From Paenibacillus sp. RUD330 (GTDB taxonomy: Bacteria; Bacillota; Bacilli; Paenibacillales; Paenibacillaceae): a stretch of 64,000 nucleotides of DNA. Positions 24,424 through 33,188 of this stretch are shown one piece after another. The notes beneath the pieces were generated by a model, which saw only the letters and a list, made by a program, of their open reading frames with translations, had not been told where the DNA came from and searched no databases. The translations under genes were made by a program, and so were the position numbers. The stretch covers positions 4,582,001-4,646,000 of the forward strand of contig NZ_CP022655.2 of the NCBI RefSeq assembly GCF_002243345.2, read 5' to 3'. Position 1 is the first letter of the stretch. The number at the start of each line of letters is the position of its first letter.

Positions 24424-25158
24424 TCACACCTTCCGCTGCTCCCCCACCGCGGCGCCGCGCTTCACATCGAGCCGCTCCTTATACTCCACCTGACCGATCT
24501 CGCAGCCCTCCCCGATCGTGATCCGGCTGCCCCGCACGATTCCTGCGCGGGTATGCTCAAGATGAATATCGTCGCCTTCGATGACGGAAGCCTCAAGGAC
24601 CGCATCCGACGAGGGACGGAATACGAGGCTGAGCGGACTGATGACGCTTCCGCGAGCGACCTCGATCCTGCCGCCTCCGATTTCCTTGGCGGAAGAGCTC
24701 TGGTACAGCTTGATGTCGATGTCGCCGGCGTTCAGCAGACCGCCGATCGCGAACATCCCTTTTGGCCGGAACCGCTCCGCTCCGCAATCTCCTGCGACTC
24801 TCAAGCTGCCGCGCAGGCTGATGTCTCCGGCCTTGAGAACGCCGCCCACCTCGATATCCCCCGCTCCCGCCAGCTCGCCGATCTCGGCATCCCGTCCGAC
24901 GACCGCCTTCCCGGTCAGCTTCACCGTTCCGGCGCGCAGAGCTTCCGAGACCCCGTCGCCTACGAGCCGGATGCTCCCCGCGTCGAGACTGCCCTTGATG
25001 TCGTAAGTGCCGATGCATCTCATCCCGCTGCATGCGATGCCGCCGCTCACGACGGCATCCCCGACGATCCGGACCTTGTCGTAGCTGCCTCCCATCGTGG
25101 TGGAGGTCCCCGTCAGCTTCAGATTTCCCTGGTATGGGCTTGCAGAATCCGTATTCAC
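24424..25158 (-). CDS. Bactofilin-like polymer-forming protein (YhbF/BacF-like)
   Basis: A 244-residue protein built of short beta-strand repeats rich in Gly and Val (VRIVGDAVVSGGIACSGMRC, AGDIEVGGVLKAGDISLRGS), typical of bactofilins, which polymerise into filaments through a right-handed beta-helix core. The frame opens at TTG 25164, only 1 nt from the Shine-Dalgarno; GTG 25158 has 8-nt spacing from GGAGG and is preferred. It follows a paralogue and an HTH gene in the order of Bacillus yhbD-yhbE-yhbF, whose bactofilins have been linked to flagellar assembly. The two paralogues share the C-terminal patterns EIGGGxIEV, VIEGD and VEYKE. Confidence 0.85.
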   Translation of the reverse strand: MNTDSASPYQGNLKLTGTSTTMGGSYDKVRIVGDAVVSGGIACSGMRCIGTYDIKGSLDAGSIRLVGDGVSEALRAGTVKLTGKAVVGRDAEIGELAGAGDIEVGGVLKAGDISLRGSLRVAGDCGAERFRPKGMFAIGGLLNAGDIDIKLYQSSSAKEIGGGRIEVARGSVISPLSLVFRPSSDAVLEASVIEGDDIHLEHTRAGIVRGSRITIGEGCEIGQVEYKERLDVKRGAAVGEQRKV

Positions 25159-25179
25159 GGCCAATCCCTCCTTCCGGCG

Positions 25180-25851
25180 CTACAGCCGGGCATTGCTTTT
25201 CACAACGGAGCCGTCCGACAGCTCGAAGCTCTCCTTGTATTCCACCAGGCCGATCTCGCAGCCCGGTCCGATGCGGACGACTGCGCCGCGCACCACTCCG
25301 GCCGCCGTGTTCTCCAGGTAGATGACATCGCCTTCGATGACTTGCGCGGTGAGGCTGTTCTCCAAGGACACCGGCAGCAGCTTCAGCCACCTTGAGGACG
25401 ATTTCTCCAGCTCGATGACCTCGATCGTGCCGCCTCCGATCTCGCGGATGCTGCTGCTTCCTTGCAGCATGAGCTTGATCTCGTCCGCATTGAGCGAGTC
25501 CATCTGCAGCTTGCCGTTCGAGGCCAGCCTTTCCGCCTCGACGCTCCCGTGGACGGTGACGCTGCCGTTGATCTGGATCGACTCCGCAGCCAGGTTCCCC
25601 TCCATCTTGAGCTTGCCTTCAACCGTGCATCCTTCCGTCCGAAGCGGCCCTTCAATCGTCACCATTCCATTGATGACGGTCTTCCGCGCCTCCACGCCGC
25701 CCTTCACCGTCGCCTTGCCGTTCACGACGAATTCCTCTTCGCAGGACAGAGCTCCGTTTATCGTGCCCACGCCGTCGATCCGAACCGCTCCGACGTCTCC
25801 GCCGGAAGAGACGCCGATTCCGGAGATGATTAAATCATTCCTCGTTCCCAT
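25180..25851 (-). CDS. Bactofilin-like polymer-forming protein (YhbE/BacE-like)
   Basis: A 223-residue bactofilin-like protein with regularly spaced beta-helix repeats (GTINGALSCEEEFVVNGKAT, VTIEGPLRTEGCTVEGKLKM). It overlaps the end of the preceding HTH gene by 17 nt and has GGAGG 6 nt before ATG 25851, so translation is probably coupled. A 21-nt gap separates it from the second bactofilin gene. Paired bactofilins may co-polymerise. No LytM peptidase, a common bactofilin neighbour, is in sight. Role in flagella or cell shape is inferred from the Bacillus counterpart. Confidence 0.87.
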   Translation of the reverse strand: MGTRNDLIISGIGVSSGGDVGAVRIDGVGTINGALSCEEEFVVNGKATVKGGVEARKTVINGMVTIEGPLRTEGCTVEGKLKMEGNLAAESIQINGSVTVHGSVEAERLASNGKLQMDSLNADEIKLMLQGSSSIREIGGGTIEVIELEKSSSRWLKLLPVSLENSLTAQVIEGDVIYLENTAAGVVRGAVVRIGPGCEIGLVEYKESFELSDGSVVKSNARL

Positions 25852-26500
25852 TTGAATCCTCCATTCGCCCTTCCCGGGCCGATAGTTTCAGCTTCAGCTC
25901 CTCGGTCTTCTTCGCGATCGGAATGCGCAGCGCGATCCTGGCATCCTTCTCCGCATAGAATTCCCGGTCCCCGGACAGAAGCAGGACAAGAGACATGCCC
26001 ATCTTGCGCAGCAGCACCAGCTCGCCTTCATACTCCTCCAGGCGGCCAAGATCATCCAGCAGCACGGCCAGCACGGCCTTGCCTTCTTCCAAATGAATCT
26101 GTCCCGTCTGCAGGCTGCAATCGAACACGTACAAAATCAGCAGCTGCTGGAAGCTGTACGTATGCGGCGTCCCCAGATACGGCTCGCTGTACTCCAGCGC
26201 CGCCCGCGAAACAATGTTCCGCGAAAGCAGATCTCCACGGCTCAAATCCACCTCTGCCGGAGCCGGCGAGAACAGATCCGCCAACTCGTCCAGCGACAGG
26301 CCTTCCTTCATGTTCATGATCTGGCGGATGCGTCCCAGCACTTGCTGGCGGGGGAAAAAGGTTTCTTGCCCCGTGAACGCGGATCTGCGTATGAACCAAT
26401 CCTCCGGCAGCAGCTGCTTGCGCTTCCACCGGTACAGCTGGCCATAGGAGATGCCGGTCATCTCCAGCAGTTCTTTCTTGGAAATCAACTCTTCCTCCAT
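25835..26500 (-). CDS. yhbD: YhbD-like HTH protein (DUF4004)
   Basis: A 221-residue protein. The N-terminus has a MerR-like helix-turn-helix (LISKKELLEMTGISYGQLYR, then WKRKQLLPEDWFI and GQETFFPRQQVLGRIRQI). A DUF4004-type C-terminal part carries a helical segment and LxxEGELVLLRKMGMSLVLL. Three in-frame starts exist; ATG 26500 follows GGGAGG at 7 nt and gives the family-like MEEELISKKELLE. It heads the bactofilin operon, and a perfect 9-6-9 inverted repeat lies just upstream, so it is probably an autoregulator of this operon. The effector is unknown. Confidence 0.88.
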   Translation of the reverse strand: MEEELISKKELLEMTGISYGQLYRWKRKQLLPEDWFIRRSAFTGQETFFPRQQVLGRIRQIMNMKEGLSLDELADLFSPAPAEVDLSRGDLLSRNIVSRAALEYSEPYLGTPHTYSFQQLLILYVFDCSLQTGQIHLEEGKAVLAVLLDDLGRLEEYEGELVLLRKMGMSLVLLLSGDREFYAEKDARIALRIPIAKKTEELKLKLSAREGRMEDSNGNEE

Positions 26501-26524
26501 GAAGCAGCCTCCCTTGCTGCTAAT

Positions 26525-26548
26525 AACGTAACATAACATTGTTACGTT
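26525..26548. promoter_or_regulatory. Candidate operator of the HTH/bactofilin operon
   Basis: AACGTAACA-TAACAT-TGTTACGTT, perfect 9-bp arms around a 6-nt spacer, 25 nt upstream of the HTH gene start. Symmetric sites of this size suit a MerR-like dimer; the binding protein is inferred from position. Confidence 0.6.
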
Positions 26549-26618
26549 GTAAATCCGTTTGCAGCCGGAGCGGATCTCCTCCTGGAGAAGGAGGCGGGAC
26601 TACACGGAAAAGCAAATA

Positions 26619-26655
26619 GGCTCCGCGATCTCTCAGGCGAGAGATCAGCGGAGCC
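26619..26655 (-). terminator. Hairpin downstream of the TolB-like gene
   Basis: Minus-strand stem GGCTCCGCtGATCTCTC / GAGAGATCgCGGAGCC with a weak T-rich tail (TATTTGCTTTTC), 110 nt past the stop at 26769. Confidence 0.65.
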
Positions 26656-26768
26656 CGGCTTATGCTCATCAGATCGAACGGCTGGTACTGACTTGCACTA
26701 GGATTCGCCATATATGCGTGGAGGATTCGGGCCTTTGGCCTGAGCTCCCTCGGCTGGAATGAACCGAT

Positions 26769-27653
26769 TCAGCGCGGCCGGTAGCTCACGAAAGCCAGCT
26801 GACGGCTGTCCGGCGACCAGGAGTTGACGTTCATCGTCCCCTGTCCGCCGAACAGCTCGGCCAGCACCCGGGAAGGACCGCCTGCGGCCGGCATGAGGCG
26901 AAGCTCCACCTGCTTGTTCGGAGGATGGTCGGCGGGGGCGACATCTCCCTTGCGGTAGGCGATATAGGCGACGGAGCGGCCGTCCGGCGAGACATGGGGA
27001 AACCAGTTGTTGCTTTCCTCGTCCGTCATTCTGATCTGCTCCCCGCCGTCTGCGTCCATCCGCCAGATCTGCATCAGGCCGCTGCGGGTGGAGTTGAACC
27101 AGATGTGCCTGCCGTCCGGCGAATACTCCGGCCCGTCGTCCAGACCGGGCGCATCCGTCAGCCTTGTCTCTACCCCGCCATGGACGGGAATCGTGTAGAT
27201 GTCGTACGCATCGTCCCGCTCGGCGCAGTAGGCCAGCATGCGGCCGTCCGGCGACCAGCCGTGCAGGTAGCTCGGCGCCATCGGCGTCACGAGCACCGGC
27301 TGTCCGCCCGCCAGCGGAAGGACATAGATCCGGGATTGCCCGTCCTCCTCGGCATGATGGCTGACGGCGACCTGGGAGTTGTCCGGAGAAAGCACATGGT
27401 CGTTGTTGCACCAATCGGCGAAGCCGGAGTCGATCGGAGCGCTTGTCCGGCTTGCCAGATCGAACGAATGCAGCAGACCGCCGCTGTTGTAGATCAGCCT
27501 TTTGCCGTCGGCCGTCCAGTTCGGAGCTTCGATGAGCTCCTCGAACTCGGCCAGCACGGTTCGCTCGCCCGTCCCGATATCCAGCGTCTCGAGGATGCTG
27601 ACGACGCCGCGGTCTTCCTTCAGGCGCGCTCCCTGCCCTCTTCTCGTTTTCAT
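26769..27653 (-). CDS. TolB-like beta-propeller protein
   Basis: A 294-residue protein of WD40-like (TolB/PD40) repeats: [96 protein letters not shown]. It has no signal peptide, so a cytoplasmic location is likely, as for Paenibacillus homologues of unknown function. ATG 27653 has GGAGG 7 nt upstream and is preferred over ATG 27674. It starts 27 nt after the SDR gene stop and may be cotranscribed with it. Confidence 0.85.
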   Translation of the reverse strand: MKTRRGQGARLKEDRGVVSILETLDIGTGERTVLAEFEELIEAPNWTADGKRLIYNSGGLLHSFDLASRTSAPIDSGFADWCNNDHVLSPDNSQVAVSHHAEEDGQSRIYVLPLAGGQPVLVTPMAPSYLHGWSPDGRMLAYCAERDDAYDIYTIPVHGGVETRLTDAPGLDDGPEYSPDGRHIWFNSTRSGLMQIWRMDADGGEQIRMTDEESNNWFPHVSPDGRSVAYIAYRKGDVAPADHPPNKQVELRLMPAAGGPSRVLAELFGGQGTMNVNSWSPDSRQLAFVSYRPR

Positions 27654-27679
27654 CGCTTTGCCTCCGCTCTGCATAGATA

Positions 27680-28378
27680 TTAGATCGGCATTTCCTTGCC
27701 TTCGTAATCGACGAAATGGAACTTCGACTGCAATTCCGTCTTGCGCTCGATCAAGTCCAGAATGCCCGCCGCGCTCCGGCGAGGATCAGTAGGCGCGCTC
27801 TCGCCGCCCATATCCGTCCGCATCCAGCCCGGATGCACGCTGAGCACCTGCACGCCGTCCGCCCCCAGCAGGCTGCGCAGCTGCTCGGTGAACATGTTCA
27901 GCGCAGCCTTCGTGATGCCGTACGGATAGTCGCCGGGATGGGCGCCCGTCAAGCTGCCCGCCTCGGAGGAAATGTTGACGATGGAAGCCCGAGGCTGGAG
28001 AAGCAGCGGCAGCAGATGCTTCACGACGCGCATCGGCCCGTACAGGTTGACGTCGAAGGAATGCTCGACATCCTTCATGTCAAGCTCCTCGATAGCCGTG
28101 TCGCGAGCCTTCAGCACCGCTGCGTTGTTGACGATGGCGCCGAGCTGCACGCCCTCCCGCTTGAGAGAGGCGGCCAGCTCCGCGATTCCCGCCTCGTCTC
28201 TCACGTCAAGACGCACGCTTGCCAGCTTCCCGGGAAAATCCGCCTCGAGAGACTGCATGGCCGCGCTCTTGTCCTGCGGCTCCCGCATGCCTGCGAGGAC
28301 GTAATGGCCGCGCTCCAGAGCTTCGGCAGCCAGCTCGAAGCCGAGTCCCCTTCCGGCTCCCGTAATGAGAATGTTCAT
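27680..28378 (-). CDS. Short-chain dehydrogenase/reductase (C-factor-like)
   Basis: A 232-residue SDR. The nucleotide-binding motif is [14 protein letters not shown], the structural motif NNAAV, the catalytic region [12 protein letters not shown] with Tyr-Lys in [13 protein letters not shown], then [13 protein letters not shown]. The last motif and short length resemble the CsgA/sniffer subgroup. AAGGAGG lies 10 nt before ATG 28378. Substrate unknown. It probably shares a transcript with the TolB-like gene. Confidence 0.92.
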   Translation of the reverse strand: MNILITGAGRGLGFELAAEALERGHYVLAGMREPQDKSAAMQSLEADFPGKLASVRLDVRDEAGIAELAASLKREGVQLGAIVNNAAVLKARDTAIEELDMKDVEHSFDVNLYGPMRVVKHLLPLLLQPRASIVNISSEAGSLTGAHPGDYPYGITKAALNMFTEQLRSLLGADGVQVLSVHPGWMRTDMGGESAPTDPRRSAAGILDLIERKTELQSKFHFVDYEGKEMPI

Positions 28379-28513
28379 ATCCGCGTTGCCTCCTTGGATC
28401 GGGCTGGTCTCCTGTCCATCCTATTCGGCGGATCCAGGCGCTGTCCCGTCGAGCTGAATACCGTCTGTCCATGGTCCGCTTCGGATGCGGGCCAAGTCCA
28501 TGCGGTCTTGCTT

Positions 28514-28963
28514 CTAGTCGTTCTCCAGCAGCTCCACGAGCATCTTCAGCTGCGGAATCGTATCGATGTAGGCGTACCGGCCTCCGGTATACTCGCCCTT
28601 CTGCTGCAGCGGGAAGCCTTTGCCCTCCAGCAGCATGATCTTCTCCTTCATCCCTTCAATGACAAAAGCGATATGATGGGGGCCTTCCCCATGCTCATCA
28701 AGGAAGTTCCTCCATGTGCTGGGATGCTCGTCCGGCTCGATCAGCTCCAGCTGCAGCGAGCCCATGTCGATGAACGCCAGCTTGGCGCGGGCGGGACTGG
28801 GGGCTCCCATGAATTCGGTCTGCGCGGCGTCGGCCGCGTCGGTCAGCATCGCCTCCGGCTTCGGAATGCCGAAGAAATCCGCGTAGGCCTGGCTGACCTT
28901 GTCGATATCGTGGACGAGAATTCCAATCTGGGTCACGATGTTGTTTCCAAGCAATCCTGCCAT
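28514..28963 (-). CDS. VOC-family (glyoxalase-like) protein
   Basis: A 149-residue vicinal-oxygen-chelate protein with two beta-alpha-beta-beta-beta modules: IVTQIGILVHDIDKVSQAYA, KLAFIDMGSLQLELIEP, EGPHHIAFVIEGMKEKI, YAYIDTIPQLKMLVELLE. The likely metal ligands (H in ILVHD, E in LELIEP, H in HHIAF, E near the C-terminus) are present, as in methylmalonyl-CoA epimerase-like and glyoxalase I-like enzymes. ATG 28963 with AAAGGAAG upstream is chosen over ATG 29005. It lies downstream of the LacI gene and may be read from that promoter. Confidence 0.85.
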   Translation of the reverse strand: MAGLLGNNIVTQIGILVHDIDKVSQAYADFFGIPKPEAMLTDAADAAQTEFMGAPSPARAKLAFIDMGSLQLELIEPDEHPSTWRNFLDEHGEGPHHIAFVIEGMKEKIMLLEGKGFPLQQKGEYTGGRYAYIDTIPQLKMLVELLEND

Positions 28964-29032
28964 AGGGAGCAGCTTCCTTTCCGGTTTGGGAGTGTTGTCT
29001 CTCATGAAAATGCTCTTGTCGATGTCTTGCGG

Positions 29033-30103
29033 TCAGATTCTCCGGCAGGAATCCCGGATGACAAGGCTGCAGTCCTGCCGGATCGAACGGACGGGGACGG
29101 CGGCCGGATCGTCCTCGTCCGACCCCTCCTGTCCTCGCTCGATCTCTCCGATCAGCGCCGAGGTCAGCCCCTGCAGCATCTCCCCCATGTCGAAGCGGAT
29201 CGTCGTGAGTGCGGGCTGATGCCGGCTGCTGAGCGGATGGTCGTCGAACCCGATGACGGACATCTCCTCCGGCACGGCCAGTCCATGCTCCCGCAGCGCC
29301 CGGACAGCGCCGAAGGCTGCGCTGTCATTGGCCGCGATGAGGGCGGTTGGAAGCGGTCCGCCTGCCTGGAGCAGATGCTGCGCGGCCGCATAACCGCCGC
29401 TTTCGCTGAAGCTTCCGGACAGCACCCACTCGGGACGGACGGTCAGGCCGTTCTTCCGCATGGCGTCCAGAAAGCCTTCGTATTTCTGCGGACCGGACAG
29501 CCGGTTCATATCGCCGTTGATGAGTGCGATATTCCGGTGGCCGTGCTTATGCAAATACGAGACGGCCTGCTCCATGCCGAGCGCGTTGTTGAACTCCGCC
29601 GTCAGCCGGCCCGGCTGCTGCCGGCCGCCCTGCACCTGATCCACGATTCCGATCGTGAAGCCCTCCGCCGCCAGCTCGTCCAGGAAGGGCTCCCGGATCG
29701 CCGCTCCGATGAAGATGCCGCCGTCGATCCGGCGCTGAAAGAATATTTCCTTGACCCTGCGGAGCGTGACCGTATCGGCCGGATCCCGGATAATATGGGT
29801 CAGCACGAAGTACCCGAGGGACGAAGCATGCTCGATGACGCTCACGATGAGCATGTTGGTCAGCGTGTCGCTGGCGACAGTGCCGGGCTCGATCAGAAAC
29901 AGCCCGATCGTGCGGGAGCGCTTGCCGGCCAGCATCTGGGCGGAAGCGTTCGGGAAGTAATTATGCTCCCGGATGACCTCCATGACCTTCTCCCGAGTGT
30001 GGACGGGGACATTGGAGTAATTGTTGATGACCCTGCTCACGGTGCTGCGGGACACCCCCGCCAGCCTCGCGATTTCCACGCTGTTGATATCGGTCTTTTT
30101 CAT
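29033..30103 (-). CDS. LacI-family transcriptional regulator
   Basis: A 356-residue LacI/GalR regulator. The HTH and hinge are canonical (NSVEIARLAGVSRSTVSRVI, then FPNASAQMLAGKRS), followed by the periplasmic-binding-protein-like effector domain (SRTIGLFLIEP, ALIAANDSAAFGAVRALREH, SVIGFDDHPLS). It is divergent from a sugar isomerase-like gene. The ~250-bp space between them holds four palindromic sites with CG centres, so it probably represses both genes until a sugar ligand binds. The start is ATG 30103; an upstream ATG at 30133 lies within an operator. Confidence 0.92.
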   Translation of the reverse strand: MKKTDINSVEIARLAGVSRSTVSRVINNYSNVPVHTREKVMEVIREHNYFPNASAQMLAGKRSRTIGLFLIEPGTVASDTLTNMLIVSVIEHASSLGYFVLTHIIRDPADTVTLRRVKEIFFQRRIDGGIFIGAAIREPFLDELAAEGFTIGIVDQVQGGRQQPGRLTAEFNNALGMEQAVSYLHKHGHRNIALINGDMNRLSGPQKYEGFLDAMRKNGLTVRPEWVLSGSFSESGGYAAAQHLLQAGGPLPTALIAANDSAAFGAVRALREHGLAVPEEMSVIGFDDHPLSSRHQPALTTIRFDMGEMLQGLTSALIGEIERGQEGSDEDDPAAVPVRSIRQDCSLVIRDSCRRI

Positions 30104-30126
30104 CCGGCTGCAAGCTCCCTTCAGCG

Positions 30127-30278
30127 TGAACACGTGTTTACACCTTCCACTATACGCAGAATGGAAAGCGCTGTCAACTTCCTCGGCAGATCAGGAAAAA
30201 GCGGATTGATTTTATTCCGAATGGGTATGAACGCGCGTTTACGATATGCTATACTGAATGATGAAAGCGCTGTTAACA
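30127..30278. promoter_or_regulatory. Four LacI/CcpA-type operators in a divergent promoter region
   Basis: Two sites share TGAACrCGyGTTTAC (30127-30142 and 30228-30243). Two others resemble catabolite-responsive elements around AAAGCGCT (GGAAAGCGCTGTCA near 30163 and TGAAAGCGCTGTTA at 30262). I infer that the first pair is for the local LacI protein and the second for CcpA-type control. A TATACT hexamer near 30250 could be the -10 of the isomerase gene. Confidence 0.55.
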
Positions 30279-30352
30279 GTGCATGGGAAGCGATGCGGAC
30301 CGGAACATCGGACCGGCTCCACAGACGATGCGAGCAAAGGGCGGGATTGCGA

Positions 30353-31183
30353 ATGAGACTGGGCGGACAAGTGTTTCTGGAGGAGATGAACGCGGAGAGC
30401 TGGTCAGAGGCGATGGCGGAAGCGGGTTTCCGCGCCGCCCCCTGCCCCGTGGACGGCAAAGACCTTGAGGAGGTCGACGATTACGTGAAGGCTGCGGGCA
30501 GGCGCGACATTCTCATCTCCGAGGTCGGCGCCTGGAGCAATCCCATCAGCCGGGATGAGGAGACGCGGAGCCGGGCGGCCGCTTATTGCATCGAGCGGCT
30601 GAAGCTTGCGGAGCATATCGGCGCGGGCTGCTGCGTCAATATCGCCGGATCGCGGGGCGGGCAATGGGACGGCCCCGATCCGGACAACTTCAGCAGCGAG
30701 ACATTCGAGCTGATCGTCGAGACGACCCGCGGCATCATCGACGCCGTGAAGCCGGAGCGGACCGTATTCGCCCTGGAGATGATGCCCTGGGTATTCCCGG
30801 ACTCCGCGGATTCCTATCTGGATCTGATCCGGGCGATCGACCGACCCGGATTCGGCGTGCATTTCGATCCCGTCAACATCATCTCCAGCCCCCGCGCCTA
30901 TTATCGGAACGGGGAGCTGATCGAGGACTTCTTCCGGAAGCTGGGGCCTCATATCCGCAATTGCCATGCCAAGGATATCCGGCTCGGCGGCAAGCTGACC
31001 GTGCATCTGGACGAGGTCATCCCGGGCACGGGAGCGCTGGACTACCGGATCTTCCTGACGGAGCTGAACAAGCTTCATCCCGATACAACGCTGATCATCG
31101 AGCATCTGTCGACCAACGAGGACTATCGGCAGGCAGCCGCCTATATCCGCGGCGTGGCCGCGGAGTTTGGAATCCGGCTCTGA
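30353..31183 (+). CDS. Sugar phosphate isomerase/epimerase-like TIM barrel protein
   Basis: A 276-residue protein of the AP endonuclease 2 / xylose isomerase-like barrel superfamily (IolE/IolI/YcjR-like). Metal-site segments are visible: VFALEMMPWVFPDS (Glu), GFGVHFDPVNIISSP (His, Asp), HIRNCHAKDIRLG (His), LIIEHLSTNEDY (Glu). They suggest an isomerase or epimerase for a ketose or inosose. The frame is open far upstream, but ATG 30353 is the first start after the operators, with AAAGGGCGGG upstream. It is divergent from, and probably controlled by, the LacI regulator. A bidirectional terminator follows. Confidence 0.88.
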   Translation: MRLGGQVFLEEMNAESWSEAMAEAGFRAAPCPVDGKDLEEVDDYVKAAGRRDILISEVGAWSNPISRDEETRSRAAAYCIERLKLAEHIGAGCCVNIAGSRGGQWDGPDPDNFSSETFELIVETTRGIIDAVKPERTVFALEMMPWVFPDSADSYLDLIRAIDRPGFGVHFDPVNIISSPRAYYRNGELIEDFFRKLGPHIRNCHAKDIRLGGKLTVHLDEVIPGTGALDYRIFLTELNKLHPDTTLIIEHLSTNEDYRQAAAYIRGVAAEFGIRL

Positions 31184-31192
31184 GCAGGAGCA

Positions 31193-31227
31193 CAAAAGCC
31201 CGCCCCGATCGACGGGGCGGGCTTTAA
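31193..31227. terminator. Bidirectional terminator
   Basis: Stem AAAGCCCGCCCCG / CGGGGCGGGCTTT between the isomerase-like gene (+) and the lipoprotein gene (-). Confidence 0.92.
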
Positions 31228-31243
31228 CGTCCGTACAGAGCGA

Positions 31244-31894
31244 TCAGCCGTTCTTCATCGCATCGGGATACACGACCGTGTTGAACACTTCGCCCGATGC
31301 CTGGTCCTGGATATGGACGGTGACCTTCGTCTTGTCCGAATCCGTCCCGCTGTAGACCTGATAAAGCATGGACGGCAAAGCGACGCCAAGAGCGGCGAAC
31401 GCGTCGAAGCTCCCTTCGTAGGCGGCCTTATCCACGATGAGCGTGTACTCCGTGAAGGAATCGTTATGCTCGATATCCTTGACCGAAGCGAAGTCCTTGC
31501 CGCTCTTCAGCTCCTCGATGCCCTCCAGCAGGTTGTCCTTCATGCCGCCGATCATCTTGCTGTAGACATCCTTGGTCATTTTGTAGGTCACGGAGCCGTC
31601 TGCGTTCTTCGTCGCTTCCTTGACGCCGTCTACCTTCGCCTTGGCGATGACGGCGTCCAAATCCTGCCCGTCCAGCATGGAGGCCGGAATCGTGATTTCA
31701 TTATGGAACAGGCCCTTGTCGACCTCGACCTTGCCTTCGGCCTTCCCGGAATCGCCTTCCGCAGCCGGTTTCGTCGAAGCCGCCGGCGCGGATGCCTGCG
31801 GCGCAGTGGACGATGCCGGATCATTTTTGCCGCCGCAGGCGGAGAGCGTCAGGCTCAGCGCAACCATGGTGCCGATGAAGAGATGTTTGTTCAT
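31244..31894 (-). CDS. Lipoprotein of unknown function
   Basis: A 216-residue predicted lipoprotein: signal peptide with lipobox LTLSACGG (Cys ~19), Ala/Ser/Pro-rich linker (~25-55) and a soluble domain (EITIPASMLDGQDLDAVIAK, VTYKMTKDVYSKMIGGMKDN, FTEYTLIVDKAAYEGS). Similar lipoproteins are common in Bacillales; no function is assigned. The frame extends upstream to 31960, but ATG 31894, after GGGGGGAAAAAG, starts the signal peptide. Confidence 0.85.
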   Translation of the reverse strand: MNKHLFIGTMVALSLTLSACGGKNDPASSTAPQASAPAASTKPAAEGDSGKAEGKVEVDKGLFHNEITIPASMLDGQDLDAVIAKAKVDGVKEATKNADGSVTYKMTKDVYSKMIGGMKDNLLEGIEELKSGKDFASVKDIEHNDSFTEYTLIVDKAAYEGSFDAFAALGVALPSMLYQVYSGTDSDKTKVTVHIQDQASGEVFNTVVYPDAMKNG

Positions 31895-31980
31895 GGTTTC
31901 TTTTTCCCCCCTGAGATCGAGCTTCTTCTGGAAAGGATAGGATTTCCTTCCTCCTTCCACTTATCGGCTGCAAGAGAGCA

Positions 31981-32017
31981 AAAGAAAAGAGACCGCCCTG
32001 AAAAGGACGGCCTCTGC
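31981..32017 (-). terminator. Terminator of the yojF-bshB2 operon
   Basis: Minus-strand stem GAGGCCGTCC-TTTT-CAGGGCGGTCTC followed by TTTTCTTTT. Confidence 0.88.
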
Positions 32018-32022
32018 TGCCA

Positions 32023-32673
32023 TTATTCAAACCGGTACGTCCAGAACCGCTCCGTGCCGAAGCGTTCCCGGACTTCGCGGGACGGCTTCTTGTCATCCAG
32101 CCCCGGAACCTGGAACTGGGACCGATGCGCCTGGATGGAGCCGATCTTCTGCTTCAGATAGTCGCTCACGTCGAACTCGGTATCCGGCATGCCGATGGCC
32201 AGCTGATGATCTCTCGCGAAAGCCATGCAGTACACGATGGGCCGATCCTTCTCCGGAAGGCCTCCGATGACGCGGACGACGGCTGCGCCGGTCGCGTCGT
32301 GATCCGGATGCACGCTGTAGCCGGGATAGAAGGTGAACACGATATCCGGCTTCAGCTCCTCCAGAATGGCGCCGATGCCGCCGTCGAGCAGCTCCCGCTC
32401 CTCGAACTCGATTGTCTTGTCGTGGAAGCCCAGCATGCGCAGATCCTGAATGCCGATGATTCGGCATGAGGCCTCCAGCTCCAGCTTGCGCACCTGAGGC
32501 AGCGTGACCCGGTTCGCAAACGGCGGAATGCCCATCGTGCGGGCCATTTCTCCGAGCGTCAGGCAGGCATAGGTGACCTCGGCGCCTTCCCGGATCATTT
32601 TGGCCAGCGTGCCCGACAGGCCGAAGCATTCGTCATCGGGGTGAGGGAGCACGACTAGTATACGCTTGTTCAT
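32023..32673 (-). CDS. bshB2: Bacillithiol biosynthesis deacetylase BshB2
   Basis: A 216-residue LmbE-family zinc N-deacetylase. The metal motif VLPHPDDECFG gives His and two Asp, and the third ligand lies in YPGYSVHPDHDATG. The segments TYACLTLGEMARTMGIPPFA and LGFHDKTIEFEE are close to Bacillus BshB2 (YojG), which removes the acetyl group from GlcNAc-malate during bacillithiol synthesis. ATG 32673 follows AAAGGAGAG; an upstream ATG (32700) is rejected. yojF is directly upstream, as in Bacillus. Bacillithiol is the low-molecular-weight thiol of Bacillales, used in redox balance and fosfomycin resistance. Confidence 0.92.
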   Translation of the reverse strand: MNKRILVVLPHPDDECFGLSGTLAKMIREGAEVTYACLTLGEMARTMGIPPFANRVTLPQVRKLELEASCRIIGIQDLRMLGFHDKTIEFEERELLDGGIGAILEELKPDIVFTFYPGYSVHPDHDATGAAVVRVIGGLPEKDRPIVYCMAFARDHQLAIGMPDTEFDVSDYLKQKIGSIQAHRSQFQVPGLDDKKPSREVRERFGTERFWTYRFE

Positions 32674-32699
32674 ACCGATCTCTCCTTTCTCCGCCGCCA

Positions 32700-33044
32700 T
32701 CAGAACGGCTCCCGGCTCAGCTGCAGCGCCACGACCAGCTTGCCCGCGCTGTCATGGCCGGCCAGGATCAGCCGCTCCGGCTCGGTCTCTTCGTAATGGG
32801 TCAGTCCTTCGGAGTACACCCATCCCCGCTCCATCTTCAGGCCGACCCGGAAAGGGCCGACACCCGAAATCGAGCCCTGCGAATATTGAATGGAGGCATT
32901 GCTGATGAACGTAGCCGCCGGGTGCTTCGAGCTATCGTTATGGGACGCGTAGGCGCCCGTCGTCATTTCAAGGTGAAGATAAATGTCCTGATCCTTCAGC
33001 TGGTCGATGCGGCGCTGGACTTCAAGCGCGTTGATGAGCTGCAT
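32700..33044 (-). CDS. yojF: YojF family protein (DUF1806)
   Basis: A 114-residue protein matching the YojF family over its full length: YLHLEMTTGAYASHND, GPFRVGLKMERGWVYSEGLT, LILAGHDSAGKLVVALQLS. The family is genetically tied to bshB2 and its biochemical role is not established. GGAGG lies 7 nt before ATG 33044. The stop is 26 nt before the bshB2 start, so the two form an operon. A structured, terminator-like sequence lies ~145 nt upstream on the same strand. Confidence 0.92.
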   Translation of the reverse strand: MQLINALEVQRRIDQLKDQDIYLHLEMTTGAYASHNDSSKHPAATFISNASIQYSQGSISGVGPFRVGLKMERGWVYSEGLTHYEETEPERLILAGHDSAGKLVVALQLSREPF

Positions 33045-33188
33045 CCTCGTCCCTCCTATCCGATATCAAGCTGACTCTCCGCCATTGAGGAAGGCGGCAG
33101 ACGTCTGCATCAAACTCCTTCTGTAGAAAAAAAGATACGCTCATCAGAAGGAAATTGCAAGTAAACTTCCTGGATTAACCGCTTATAA

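Noticed and set aside
27716-30352. A plus-strand reading frame open for about 2.6 kb before the isomerase-like gene and continuous with it
   Set aside because: It lies antisense to the SDR, VOC and LacI genes, whose protein motifs are clear; its translation is Arg/His/Gln-rich and without recognisable domains. Open antisense frames are expected in GC-rich sequence.
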